The translations under genes were made by a program, and so were the position numbers. The notes below the pieces were generated by a model. The model made no database searches. It saw nothing but the letters and a program-made list of their open reading frames with translations, and had not been told where the DNA came from. Below, in pieces: positions 54,831-63,712 of a stretch of 64,000 bases of DNA (its first letter is position 1; each line of letters opens with the position of its first letter). Origin of the DNA: Mesorhizobium sp. ES1-4 (GTDB lineage: Bacteria; Pseudomonadota; Alphaproteobacteria; Rhizobiales; Rhizobiaceae). The DNA lies in assembly GCF_020164745.1 (NCBI RefSeq), contig NZ_JAIUGV010000005.1, forward strand, positions 186,001 to 250,000, read 5' to 3'.

Positions 54831-55751
54831 TCAGGCAGCTTTTGCCTCGGCAATGCGGGCGGGCACCAGGACGTTGAGCGCTCCGGGCCGGATTTCGATT
54901 ATCGTCTTTGGATCGAGCCTGACCAGTTCGCCGTCCATGACGGCGCGAAACCTTCTGCCGCCGGAATGAATTTGTAGCACTGCACGGTCTGCCTGGTGGA
55001 TTTCTACGTGCTCGTTGTCGCGCCATTTGCCGCGCGCCACGTCGAATAAGAACTTGACCAATTCGGCACGCTGCTTCGCCACCGTGACATAAATGCCAAG
55101 CACGCCGCCGGCTGGGTTGTCGGCGTACGGCAAATGGCCTTCGCCGAAAAGATTGTTGGTGACGGCGATCCCTGATACGCGCGCCGTCACCTCGGCATCG
55201 CCAATGCCGAGCGTGACGTTCATAGCCGGCGGGTTCTTGATCGTTTCCCAGGCCGCTTTGGCCGAAGCACCGATCTTGCCAAGGCGCGACCCGAATTCCA
55301 TTCCCTGGCGCAACTGCACCATCCTGGCATGCATGCCGATCGAGAATTGGTGGACGAAAGGCTGGCCGTTGGCCGTGGCCATGTCGACCGCGATGATTTC
55401 GCCATCGGCGAAGGACTCCAGCGCTGCATCGAGCGACTGTGGAATGCCAAGGCTACGGGCAAACAGGTTCATCGTGCCGGCCGGCAGTATGGCGAGGGCC
55501 TTTTTCTTATTCATCAGCCTTGCCGCCGCCGCTGAGATGGTGCCGTCGCCGCCACCGGCCAGTACGACATCGACGGCGCGGCGCGATGCAGCCCTGTCGA
55601 GGGTTTCCGCGATCTCCTTGCCGGCAACGACTTCGATGCTGAGAGAGTGGCCCGCCGCTTCCAGCGTCTGACGCATCCGGTCGGAAAAAGCTGCCAGATC
55701 GGTGGTGCGCAAGGTGCCGCCGTCCCGGTTCAGCACCGCCGCGAATTTCAT
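54831..55751 (-). CDS. diacylglycerol/lipid kinase family protein
   Basis: The 306-residue protein is a DAGK_cat-family member: nucleotide motif GGGDGTISAAAARL (66-71 core), LPAGTMNLFARSLGIP, and the C-terminal segment FRAVMDGELVRLDPKTIIEIRPGALNVLVP. Members phosphorylate diacylglycerol, sphingoid or related lipids. Its promoter matches EcfG with a 17-base spacer, so it joins the stress regulon. ATG 55751 removes four ambiguous residues. Confidence 0.87.
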   Translation of the reverse strand: MKFAAVLNRDGGTLRTTDLAAFSDRMRQTLEAAGHSLSIEVVAGKEIAETLDRAASRRAVDVVLAGGGDGTISAAAARLMNKKKALAILPAGTMNLFARSLGIPQSLDAALESFADGEIIAVDMATANGQPFVHQFSIGMHARMVQLRQGMEFGSRLGKIGASAKAAWETIKNPPAMNVTLGIGDAEVTARVSGIAVTNNLFGEGHLPYADNPAGGVLGIYVTVAKQRAELVKFLFDVARGKWRDNEHVEIHQADRAVLQIHSGGRRFRAVMDGELVRLDPKTIIEIRPGALNVLVPARIAEAKAA

Positions 55752-55807
55752 GCCCCGCTCCACTGCTCAATGAGGACTAGGCCGGGCCGCGCCCAGCCGA
55801 GGGCTGA

Positions 55808-55833
55808 AACGCTGCGAACCGCAGAAAGGTTCC
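55808..55833 (-). promoter_or_regulatory. EcfG-type promoter of the lipid kinase gene
   Basis: Minus strand GGAAC (plus-strand GTTCC 55829-55833), 17 bases, CGTT (plus-strand AACG 55808-55811), 57 bases before the ATG. Confidence 0.6.
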
Positions 55834-55932
55834 TTTACGGGCCGAAACAGGGCCGGAGTCCAGGGTTTCGCCGACTGGCCGTCAGGTATCCGCTTCGTGG
55901 TTTTGGTTCCGGAATTCTTGCGGATTTTTGTC

Positions 55933-55957
55933 GGAACAACAGCATAGTCACGACGTT
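55933..55957 (+). promoter_or_regulatory. EcfG-type promoter of the PRC-barrel gene
   Basis: GGAAC (55933-55937), 16 bases, CGTT (55954-55957), an exact match, about 86 bases before the ATG at 56043. Confidence 0.7.
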
Positions 55958-56042
55958 GTGAACCTGTAGAAGCGCCGCATCCGATCTCCCAGCAGTGGGG
56001 GAACGGCGTGCGGCACACGAAATCAGGCACGAGGAGATTACC

Positions 56043-57347
56043 ATGATCCGCACCCTTTTAGCGACGACTGCCCTTGCGACAATGGTTGCAACCGGCGCCT
56101 TCGCGCAGAGCGCCGCGACCCCGGCCCCCGCGAACCAACCTGCTGCCCAGGAGCCGACTGCCGCGCCTGTTCAGCGCGCTGAAGGCAGCATCGTCACCAA
56201 TATTATCGGCGCGTCGGTCTATAATGGCACCGGCGACAATGCCGAAAATATAGGTAAGGTGTCCGACGTCGTCTTCGACAAGGATGGCATGGCGAAATCC
56301 GTGATCATCGGCGTCGGCGGCTTCCTTGGCGTCGGGACCAAGAACGTCGCCTTCGACTATAACAAGCTGCAATGGGCCGAGAAGAACGGCGACCGCTGGC
56401 TTGTTGCGCAGACGACCAAGGACGAGCTGACCGCGCAGCCGGAGTTCGACAGCAAGGCTTATGCGCCGGCCCCTGCCACATCGGCGAGCACCCAGGCACC
56501 GGCCACGTCGACTGACACCGCCCAGAAGCCCGCCGACATGAATGCACAGCCGGTGAAACAGGCTGACGGCAACCTCGCCACAAACATCATCGGTGAAGAC
56601 GTCTACAACGGCACCGGCAACGACGCGCAGAAGATCGGCGACGTCAACGACATCGTGCTGACCAAGGACGGCAAGGCTCAGTCGCTGATTATCGGTGTCG
56701 GCGGCTTCCTGGGCATGGGGGAAAAGAACGTCGCCTATGATTTTGCCAAGGCAAAGTGGGCACAGAAGGATGGTGAGCGCTGGCTGGTGGCTCAGACCAC
56801 CAAGGAAGAGCTGCAGGCGCAGCCGGCCTTCGACCGCAAGGCCTACGACCCGATGCCGGCTACGACGGCATCGAACGAGCCGGCGGCAACCGCCCCCGCC
56901 ACGGCACCTTCCGCAGCGACAGCTCCCGCTGCCGCTCCGGCGGACAAGACGGCGGCGGCGCCGGCTGACGCTACGGCACCCGACCAGACGCAGACCGCGG
57001 CCATCGACAAGTCGACGCTGACGGAAATGCCGCTTGGCGAGATCAGGGGCGAGGATCTGAAAGGCACGACCGTATACGGCGCCAACGACGCCAAGGTCGG
57101 CGAGATCGGCGACGTCGTGCTGATGCCCGACAAGAAACCCGATGCCGTCATCGTCGATGTCGGCGGCTTCCTCGGCATCGGGTCGAAGGAGGTCGCGATC
57201 GGCATGGACAACTTGAAGTTCATGACCGACAAGAACGGCAAGAAGTACCTTTATACGACCTTCACCAAGGAGCAGCTTGACAAGCAGCCGGCTTACGACA
57301 AGGGCTCCTACACCGCGAAGCGCGACGAGCAGCGTCTCGTTCAGTAG
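56043..57347 (+). CDS. exported protein with three PRC-barrel domains
   Basis: The 434-residue protein has a signal peptide (MIRTLLATTALATMVATGAF, cleaved near AFAQ) and three PRC-barrel repeats at about 48-140, 177-268 and 338-428, each with the IIGVGGFLG or VDVGGFLG turn. Ala/Pro/Thr-rich linkers separate them. PRC-barrels bind proteins or RNA in other contexts; here an envelope role is likely. It is driven by an exact EcfG promoter and is one of the longest products of the island. Confidence 0.88.
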   Translation: MIRTLLATTALATMVATGAFAQSAATPAPANQPAAQEPTAAPVQRAEGSIVTNIIGASVYNGTGDNAENIGKVSDVVFDKDGMAKSVIIGVGGFLGVGTKNVAFDYNKLQWAEKNGDRWLVAQTTKDELTAQPEFDSKAYAPAPATSASTQAPATSTDTAQKPADMNAQPVKQADGNLATNIIGEDVYNGTGNDAQKIGDVNDIVLTKDGKAQSLIIGVGGFLGMGEKNVAYDFAKAKWAQKDGERWLVAQTTKEELQAQPAFDRKAYDPMPATTASNEPAATAPATAPSAATAPAAAPADKTAAAPADATAPDQTQTAAIDKSTLTEMPLGEIRGEDLKGTTVYGANDAKVGEIGDVVLMPDKKPDAVIVDVGGFLGIGSKEVAIGMDNLKFMTDKNGKKYLYTTFTKEQLDKQPAYDKGSYTAKRDEQRLVQ

Positions 57348-57376
57348 GCAATAATACGGGGCGGTAGGGAAATTCC

Positions 57377-58939
57377 CTACCGCCCCGCATGCGACGACCT
57401 GGCATATCCTGCGATTCCGTTTTCAGTGAGTTGCGAGAGCGCAAGTGACTGGTCGAGATGTTCGGCCCGCCAGGCAAGCAGCCTTTCGGCGAATTCCAGC
57501 CGGGTGGAACGATGTGCCGGACTGCCGGCGAGGTTCTTCAATTCGCCAGGGTCTGCCTCCATGTCGAAAAGCAGGGGCGGCAGGCCGCCGCCAAAATGCA
57601 CGTATTTGAATTTCTTCGTGCGGATGACCGCGAGGTTGCACTGGCGCGAGGCAATGCCGAAGTGCCGTTCGGCTTCACCGTCGGCGATCGAGCGAAAGTC
57701 GAACTCCCAGTGCGCGGCGTCACGCCATGCGGCGGGGGTTCCGCCGCTCAGGAAGGGTTTCAGCGAGCACCCGTCGAGATGCGGTTCGGGAGCCACGCCG
57801 AGCAGATCGATGAGCGTAGGCAAAATATCCACCGCTTCGGTGAAGCGATCGACAGTGCTGCCGGCGGCCTTGCGGTGGCGTGGGTCGCGGACGATCAGCG
57901 GGATGTGGTAGCTGCCGTCGAAATAGCCGCCCTTGCCCAGCATGAAATGTTCGCCCATCATTTCAGCGTGGTCGGAGGTGAGCACGATGATGGTGTTGTC
58001 CCACGCGCCTTCGGCCCTCAGCGCCTGCCATAGGCGGCCAAGCTGCGCGTCGACCTCCGAGATCATGCCGTAATAGATTGCCCGGATGCGGCGGAAATCA
58101 TCCTCGCTCCAGTCGTGTACCTTGCCCGTGGCGCCGGGGCGGAACTTTGCGCGTTCCTGCCGGCCAAGGTCATAGGCGATGTAAGGGTGGGCCTGAGATT
58201 CGGCGCGCCAGCTTTCCGCCCGATGAAAAGCGGGGCCGTCCGCCGGGTCGTACTGGGTGTTGTACGGTTCCGGCACGACGAAGGGCGGATGCGGGCTGAT
58301 AAAGGAAAGATGCGCAAACCATGGCGCCGCCTCCTCTTGCTCACCCAGCCAGCGGATGAATTCGCCGGCAAGAAAGGCCGTTGGCGTCTGGTCCTTCGAG
58401 TAGACAGGCGGTGCTTCAGTCACCGCGCCGTCCGCCTCGCCCATGGGACGATGGATGTCAGGGCTTCCAGCGCTGGCGTCGATGCCCTGCTGCTTCAGCC
58501 AGGACAACCACTGCTTCTGATCTTCGGGCAGCAATTGGCGCACCGTGAAGCCGGGCAGCACGCCTTCATAGCTGCGCAACCGTGGATCGGCCGGCGCAAG
58601 CTGGCGCGGATCGAGCGACACATCGGTGTAGCCAAACAAGGTCGGGTCGTAACCGACGCTGCGTGCGGCAAGCGCGATATTGCCGTGGCGGGCATCAAGC
58701 GGCGTCCCGTTACGGCAGACACGGTTGTTCATCTGGTAGAGGCCCGTGTAGAGGCAGGCGCGCGCGGGCGAGCACGGGGCCGCGCCGCCGTAATGGCGCT
58801 TGAACAGCACGCCCTCGGCGGCCAGCGCATCGGCATTCGGCGTCTTCACCTGGGGATGGCCGGCAGCCGACAGGCAATCGCCGCGCCACTGGTCGCAGGT
58901 GATGAGGAGCACATTTGGCCGCCTGCCTTTTCCAGTCAC
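57377..58939 (-). CDS. sulfatase-superfamily hydrolase, phosphonate monoester hydrolase-like
   Basis: The 520-residue enzyme has the formylglycine motif CSPAR (Cys56 by GTG 58939 numbering, in GGAAPCSPARACLYTGLYQMNN), N-terminal metal site NVLLITCDQWRGD, and later SDHAEMMGEHFMLGKGGYFDGSYHIPL. Its overall pattern is close to the rhizobial phosphonate monoester hydrolases, which cleave phosphonate and sulfate monoesters. The GTG at 58939 follows AAGGGGAG; an alternative in-frame start lies at 58960. It needs an FGE or similar maturase, not in this window. Confidence 0.87.
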   Translation of the reverse strand: MTGKGRRPNVLLITCDQWRGDCLSAAGHPQVKTPNADALAAEGVLFKRHYGGAAPCSPARACLYTGLYQMNNRVCRNGTPLDARHGNIALAARSVGYDPTLFGYTDVSLDPRQLAPADPRLRSYEGVLPGFTVRQLLPEDQKQWLSWLKQQGIDASAGSPDIHRPMGEADGAVTEAPPVYSKDQTPTAFLAGEFIRWLGEQEEAAPWFAHLSFISPHPPFVVPEPYNTQYDPADGPAFHRAESWRAESQAHPYIAYDLGRQERAKFRPGATGKVHDWSEDDFRRIRAIYYGMISEVDAQLGRLWQALRAEGAWDNTIIVLTSDHAEMMGEHFMLGKGGYFDGSYHIPLIVRDPRHRKAAGSTVDRFTEAVDILPTLIDLLGVAPEPHLDGCSLKPFLSGGTPAAWRDAAHWEFDFRSIADGEAERHFGIASRQCNLAVIRTKKFKYVHFGGGLPPLLFDMEADPGELKNLAGSPAHRSTRLEFAERLLAWRAEHLDQSLALSQLTENGIAGYARSSHAGR

Positions 58940-59164
58940 TTGCGCTCCCCTTGCCAGCACGTTCGAATGCAGACATGGAACCGATTTCCATCAGCCGCGC
59001 AAGACCGGGCTGTTGGCCGAATGGTGAACGGATGTCTTCTTATTGTTCACTTTTAAAGCACAGTCCATTCTGTCTTTGCGGCCTTTGCCGCAATCAATCG
59101 CGTCCTCATATTGGCGTGGACAGCGGCGAGGGCCGCACAAACACCAAGGGAAGGAGCAAAAACC

Positions 59165-60097
59165 ATGCTCGACCAGATCAAGGGCCTGCATCACGTCACC
59201 TCGATGGCCAGGGATGCACGGCAGAATAATGATTTCTTCACGCACAAGCTCGGTCTGCGCCGGGTCAAGAAGACAGTCAATTTCGACGCGCCCGACGTCT
59301 ACCATCTCTATTATGGCGACGAGGCCGGCACACCGGGTTCGGTGATGACCTATTTTCCGTTTCCCAACATCGGCAAGGGCCGTCCCGGCGTCGGCGAGGT
59401 CGGCACCACGGTCTATTCCGTGCCGGAAGGCACGCTCGCCTATTGGGAAAAACGCTTTAGCGACGAAGGCGTGACCAACGTCTCGCGCCAGGAGAGCTTC
59501 GGCGAGATGCGGCTCGGATTTGCCGGCCCGGACGGTGACGGCTTCGCGCTCGTCGAGGACAAGGCCGACGGCAGAGCGCCCTGGTTGAAGGGCGGCATTC
59601 CCGCGGACGAGGCGATCCGCGGCTTTCACTCGGTTTCGCTCAGGCTGAAGGATGGCGGTGCCACCGAGGAGTTGTTGAAGTTCATGGGCTACGAGGAGGT
59701 CGACAGGTCGGGCAATGTCAGGCGGCTTGCCGTGAAGAATGGCAACGGTGCCAACGTCGTCGACATCGAATCGCTGCCGGCCGCTCCCTTCGCCGATCTC
59801 GGCGCCGGCTCCGTCCACCATGTCGCCTTCGCCGTCGAGAACCGCGCCAAGCAGCTCGAAGTGCGCAAGGCGCTGATCGACACAGGTTATGGCGTGACGC
59901 CGGTGATCGACCGCGATTATTTCTGGGCGATCTATTTCCGCACGCCAGGCGGCGTGCTGTTCGAAGTCGCCACCAACGAGCCGGGCTTCGACCGTGATGA
60001 GGACACCGCCCATCTGGGCGAGGCACTGAAGTTGCCCACGCAGCATCAGCACCTGCGGCCCTATCTTGAACAGCATCTGCAGAAGCTGGAGGGCTGA
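59165..60097 (+). CDS. ring-cleaving dioxygenase (MhqO-like), two VOC domains
   Basis: The 310-residue protein is a paralogue of the 11950 gene: ligands His9/His10 (GLHHVTSMA), His218/His219 (SVHHVAFAV) and Glu267 (FEVATNEPGF). Such enzymes open hydroquinone-type rings in quinone detoxification. The next gene, a hydrolase like MhqD, starts four bases after its stop, making an mhqO-mhqD-type operon. AAGGAG precedes ATG 59165. Confidence 0.9.
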   Translation: MLDQIKGLHHVTSMARDARQNNDFFTHKLGLRRVKKTVNFDAPDVYHLYYGDEAGTPGSVMTYFPFPNIGKGRPGVGEVGTTVYSVPEGTLAYWEKRFSDEGVTNVSRQESFGEMRLGFAGPDGDGFALVEDKADGRAPWLKGGIPADEAIRGFHSVSLRLKDGGATEELLKFMGYEEVDRSGNVRRLAVKNGNGANVVDIESLPAAPFADLGAGSVHHVAFAVENRAKQLEVRKALIDTGYGVTPVIDRDYFWAIYFRTPGGVLFEVATNEPGFDRDEDTAHLGEALKLPTQHQHLRPYLEQHLQKLEG

Positions 60098-60101
60098 GGC
60101 G

Positions 60102-60722
60102 ATGAGCACGGACGCTTTCATCCACAAGGTGCTGCCCGGTTCGCCGGGTGGTCCGCTGCTGTTCGTCTTCCACGGCACGGGCGGCGACGAGAGCCAGCTT
60201 GTATCGCTGGGGCGCGATCTCGTGCCCCAGGCGACCATCATCTCGCCCCGCGGCGACGTTTCCGAGCAAGGTGCCGCGCGCTTCTTCCGCCGCACCGGCG
60301 AGGGCGTCTACGACATGGACGACCTGGCGCGGGCGACGGGCAGGATGGCTGAATTCGTCAAGGCCCATGTCGAGGCGGCGAAGCCGTCGGCCGTGCTGGG
60401 TCTCGGCTATTCCAACGGCGCCAACATTCTGGCCTCGGTGGTGTTTGCCGCGCCGGCACTGTTCGATGCCACGGTGCTGATGCATCCGCTGATTCCGTTC
60501 GAGCCGGAGGTGAAAGGCAGCCTTGCTGGTCGTCACATCCTGGTGACCGCCGGCAGGCGCGATCCGATCTGCCCGCCGAACCTGACGGCGCGGCTGGAAG
60601 CCTATTTGCGTGCCGATGGCGCCGATGTCACAGTGGAGTGGCACGAAGGCGGGCACGAGGTGCGGCCAAACGAAATCGAGGCGGCGCGGCGGCTTTTTGC
60701 CGGCGTTGCCCAAGGAGTCTAG
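60102..60722 (+). CDS. MhqD-like alpha/beta-hydrolase
   Basis: A 206-residue hydrolase of the phospholipase/carboxylesterase (YtpA/MhqD) family: oxyanion region FVFHGTGGDE, nucleophile Ser104 in LGYSNGAN, Asp154 in GRRDPICP and His185 in EGGHEV. It is thought to hydrolyse quinone-cleavage products. It is coupled to the dioxygenase upstream and is followed two bases after its stop by a GNAT gene. Confidence 0.88.
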   Translation: MSTDAFIHKVLPGSPGGPLLFVFHGTGGDESQLVSLGRDLVPQATIISPRGDVSEQGAARFFRRTGEGVYDMDDLARATGRMAEFVKAHVEAAKPSAVLGLGYSNGANILASVVFAAPALFDATVLMHPLIPFEPEVKGSLAGRHILVTAGRRDPICPPNLTARLEAYLRADGADVTVEWHEGGHEVRPNEIEAARRLFAGVAQGV

Positions 60723-60724
60723 AG

Positions 60725-61024
60725 ATGCCCGATCAACTGCCGGAGATAGAACTGGAAGATCGCGGCTCCAAGGGCCGCTACGTCCTGCGCGGCCCCGGCG
60801 GCGCCGAGGCCGAGATGACCTTCACCAAGATCGGCGAGCACCAGCTGATCATCGACCACACGGAAGTGCCGGACGCCTTTCGCGGCCAGGGCGCCGGGCT
60901 TCGGCTCGTCACCCGCGCCGTCGAGGACGCGCGGGCCGCGGGCAAGAAGATCATCCCGCTCTGCCCGTTCGCCAACGCCCAGTTTCGCCGCCATCCGGAA
61001 TGGGCCGACGTGCTGAAGCAATAA
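60725..61024 (+). CDS. small GNAT-type N-acetyltransferase
   Basis: A 99-residue minimal GNAT domain (YidJ/Gcn5-related): MTFTKIGEHQLIIDHTEVPD, acetyl-CoA loop FRGQGAGLRLV, and IIPLCPFANAQFRRHPEWADVL, the common PxCPF ending. Such short forms acetylate unknown substrates. It is probably the third gene of the quinone-detoxification operon. Confidence 0.85.
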   Translation: MPDQLPEIELEDRGSKGRYVLRGPGGAEAEMTFTKIGEHQLIIDHTEVPDAFRGQGAGLRLVTRAVEDARAAGKKIIPLCPFANAQFRRHPEWADVLKQ

Positions 61025-61098
61025 GGTCGGACAGGCTTTGTCATTTGCGCGGGTAGCACATCTTGCCTAAGTGGGTATGATGTATCGCTCCCGCGCCG

Positions 61099-62181
61099 AT
61101 GAACGAACCGAATGACCTCCCCATGACAGAATCCGACCTTGTACCCGTCTTCGACGGCCATAACGACACGTTGCTGAGGCTCTATCAGGCCAAGGACGGC
61201 GACGTCGAAAAGCTGTTCATCGAAGGAAAATCGGGCGGTCATATCGACCTGCCGCGCGCCAAGGCCGGCGGCTTTGCCGGCGGCATGTTCGCCATCTTCC
61301 CGCCTCCGGTCGAGAAAGCCAGGCGCAGCGCCGTGCCTTCGGCGCCGAGCGACAGCGAGCCGCTGCCCCCCGAGGTTCCGCGCGCCGATGCGCTCAACTC
61401 GACGATCGCGATGGCGTCCATCCTGTTCCGGCTGGAGCGCGCCGGCGCATTGGCGATCTGCCGCAGCGCGGGCGATGTGCGCGATGCCATGGCGCAAGGC
61501 ACGATTGCCGCGGTGTTCCACATCGAGGGCGTCGAGGCGATCGATCCCGAACTCACCATGCTCGACGTTCTGCATGCCGCGGGCCTGCGTTCGCTCGGCA
61601 TCGTCTGGAGCCGCCCGAATGCGTTCGGTCACGGCGTGCCGTTCCGCTTTCCGTCCTCGCCCGACACTGGACCCGGCCTGACCGATGCCGGCAAGGCGCT
61701 GGTCAAGGCCTGCAATGAACTGAAGATCATGATCGACCTTTCGCATCTCAACGAGAAAGGTTTTCGCGATGTCGCCGCGCTCAGCCAAGCACCGCTCGTC
61801 GCCACCCACTCCAACGTGCACGCGATCTGCGGCCATTCGCGCAATCTCACCGATTGGCAGCTCGGCGCGATCCGCGAGTCCGGTGGCATGGTCGGCCTCA
61901 ACTTCGCCACTGGCTTCCTGCGCGAGGACGGCCGCATGAACGCCGACACCAGCCTCGACATCATGGTGCGCCATATCGATTCCCTGCTGCAGGCTCTGGG
62001 CGAGGACGGCGTCGGTCTCGGCTCGGATTTCGACGGCGCCATGATCCCGGCCGTCATCGGCGACGTCGCTGGCCTGCCAAAACTCATCGATGCGCTGGCG
62101 GCGCGCGGTTTCGGCCGTGCGCTCATCGAAAAGATCGCCTACCGCAACTGGCTGGGCATGCTGGAAAGAACGATTGGTTAG
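61099..62181 (+). CDS. membrane-dipeptidase-type peptidase (M19)
   Basis: The 360-residue enzyme is a peptidase M19 family member: first metal site DGHNDTLLR (His21, Asp23), HIEGVEA with the bridging Glu, a later His pair in PLVATHSNVHAICGHSRN, and GLGSDFDGA near the end. It hydrolyses dipeptides using two zinc ions. Start is ATG 61099, with a second ATG at 61126 equally plausible. It stands apart from the quinone operon by 75 bases. Confidence 0.88.
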   Translation: MNEPNDLPMTESDLVPVFDGHNDTLLRLYQAKDGDVEKLFIEGKSGGHIDLPRAKAGGFAGGMFAIFPPPVEKARRSAVPSAPSDSEPLPPEVPRADALNSTIAMASILFRLERAGALAICRSAGDVRDAMAQGTIAAVFHIEGVEAIDPELTMLDVLHAAGLRSLGIVWSRPNAFGHGVPFRFPSSPDTGPGLTDAGKALVKACNELKIMIDLSHLNEKGFRDVAALSQAPLVATHSNVHAICGHSRNLTDWQLGAIRESGGMVGLNFATGFLREDGRMNADTSLDIMVRHIDSLLQALGEDGVGLGSDFDGAMIPAVIGDVAGLPKLIDALAARGFGRALIEKIAYRNWLGMLERTIG

Positions 62182-62186
62182 ACGGC

Positions 62187-62447
62187 TTATTCGAAGCCCA
62201 TGCGCTTCAGCCAGTCCTTGCCGACGCCACGATCGCGAATGATCGGAAGCGGATTTTCCGCATCGAGCCGCGCGCAGATTCGGTAGACTTCGAGCGTCTC
62301 TGCGCTCATCTCATCACGTTTGTAGAAGAACATGGCGGCGGCATAGCGCGTGCGGCCCGACCATTTCTCGCCGAGCGGCGTGTTGACCAGCTCCCACTGC
62401 TCGGCGGCTTCGCCCTCTTCCTGCTGCTTGCCCGCTTCCTCGGTCAT
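62187..62447 (-). CDS. small hypothetical protein
   Basis: An 86-residue protein with an acidic, Glu/Gln-rich N-terminus (MTEEAGKQQEEGEAAEQWEL) and a C-terminal GVGKDWLKRMGFE. No domain recognised. It follows the GcvT-family gene by 2 bases, so it is probably co-transcribed with it. The peptidase stop on the other strand lies 6 bases away. Confidence 0.65.
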   Translation of the reverse strand: MTEEAGKQQEEGEAAEQWELVNTPLGEKWSGRTRYAAAMFFYKRDEMSAETLEVYRICARLDAENPLPIIRDRGVGKDWLKRMGFE

Positions 62448-62449
62448 AC

Positions 62450-63709
62450 TCAGAAGTCCGCCGGCGGGTTGGCTGTGCGGCGGTCGAGCTTGATGAAGGG
62501 CCGCGCCACGACCTTGGCCCGTTTCATCAGCTTCTGGTACCGCAGCTCGCGCATCGCGTAGATCTCGACCCAGAGGTCTTCCACGACAGTATCACCATAG
62601 GGCCGCGCCAGCGAGGCGATGGCGATGTTGCGCTTGGCCATCGGCGACCACATGGCGGCGCTGACCAGGCCGATCTCCTGGCTCTTCTTGTGGTAGACGA
62701 TCGCGTGCTCGGCCGGGATGTTGCCCTCGATCTCGAGCCCGACCAGCACGTGGCGAAGCTTGCGTTTCGCCCTCGCTTCGAGGATGGCACGGCGGCCATT
62801 GAAATGGTCCTTCTCCAGATCGATCATGAAGCCCAGCCCGATCTCGTCGGGCATGCGCGGGCGGTCGGCACGAATGGCGTGTTCGGCGGTGGTGAAATCC
62901 GCATTGGCGACGATCAGCCCTGCTTCGAGCCGGGCGCGGTTGAGCGCGGTATAGCCAATCGCCCTGACACCGCGCGGTTCACCCGCGCTCATCAGCTGGT
63001 CCCACAGGCTCAGCGCCTTGTCGGCCGGAACGAACAGTTCGTAGCCGAGATCTCCGGTAAACCCGGTGCGTGAAATGATGACCGTGCCGCCGTCATGCGG
63101 AAACTCGGCAAGGTCGAATATTCTCAGTTTCTCGACGCCGGCGAAACCGGCATCGCGCAGCACGGCGAAGGAGGTCGGGCCTTGCAAGGCGAGCCCGGCG
63201 ACGGCCTCGGTCTCTTCCTCGACGGTGACGTCGAAACCAAGGGCACTGTCCAGCAGCCACGGCAGATGCCGTTCCTGGGAACACAAGCGGAAGCGTGTCG
63301 GCGAGAGACGGAACAACGTGCCGTCGTCCAAGACATAACCCTCGTCGTCGCACCACGCGGTGTAATGAACGCGTCCTGGCCTGAGCTTGGTGACATCGCG
63401 CAAGGTGACGCGGTCCAGCAGGGCTTCGGCGTCCGGGCCTTCGATCCGGTATTTGGTCATCGGCGAGATGTCGAACAGCGCCGCCTGGCTCCGGATGGCG
63501 AAATACTCCAGTTCCTCGTCCCACAGCGAATGCGGTGCACGGTAACCGGCCCAATTGTACCAGTCCTGGGTTTTGGCCAGCGCGTCGATGCGCGGCTGGA
63601 AGGGCGTGCCGAGGCGCAGCGTGCGGAAGTGTGATTGCGCCGCACTTCGCTCGGCGACAGCCGCATTGGCTGTCCTTGCGGCGGGCTTCTTGCTGGTCGC
63701 CTGTGCCAT
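62450..63709 (-). CDS. GcvT-family aminomethyltransferase-like protein
   Basis: The 419-residue protein has the GcvT/folate-binding fold: LWDEELEYFAIRSQAALFDISPMTKYRIEGPDAEALLDR, RVHYTAWCDDEGYVLDDGTLFRL, SRTGFTGDLGYELFVP, and the C-terminal barrel domain (about 315-410). The N-terminal 35-40 residues are a polar Ala/Lys extension not usual for GcvT. It is probably a folate-dependent demethylase or glycine-cleavage-like protein acting with the FAD oxidoreductase encoded just upstream. Confidence 0.88.
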   Translation of the reverse strand: MAQATSKKPAARTANAAVAERSAAQSHFRTLRLGTPFQPRIDALAKTQDWYNWAGYRAPHSLWDEELEYFAIRSQAALFDISPMTKYRIEGPDAEALLDRVTLRDVTKLRPGRVHYTAWCDDEGYVLDDGTLFRLSPTRFRLCSQERHLPWLLDSALGFDVTVEEETEAVAGLALQGPTSFAVLRDAGFAGVEKLRIFDLAEFPHDGGTVIISRTGFTGDLGYELFVPADKALSLWDQLMSAGEPRGVRAIGYTALNRARLEAGLIVANADFTTAEHAIRADRPRMPDEIGLGFMIDLEKDHFNGRRAILEARAKRKLRHVLVGLEIEGNIPAEHAIVYHKKSQEIGLVSAAMWSPMAKRNIAIASLARPYGDTVVEDLWVEIYAMRELRYQKLMKRAKVVARPFIKLDRRTANPPADF

Positions 63710-63712
63710 GAC

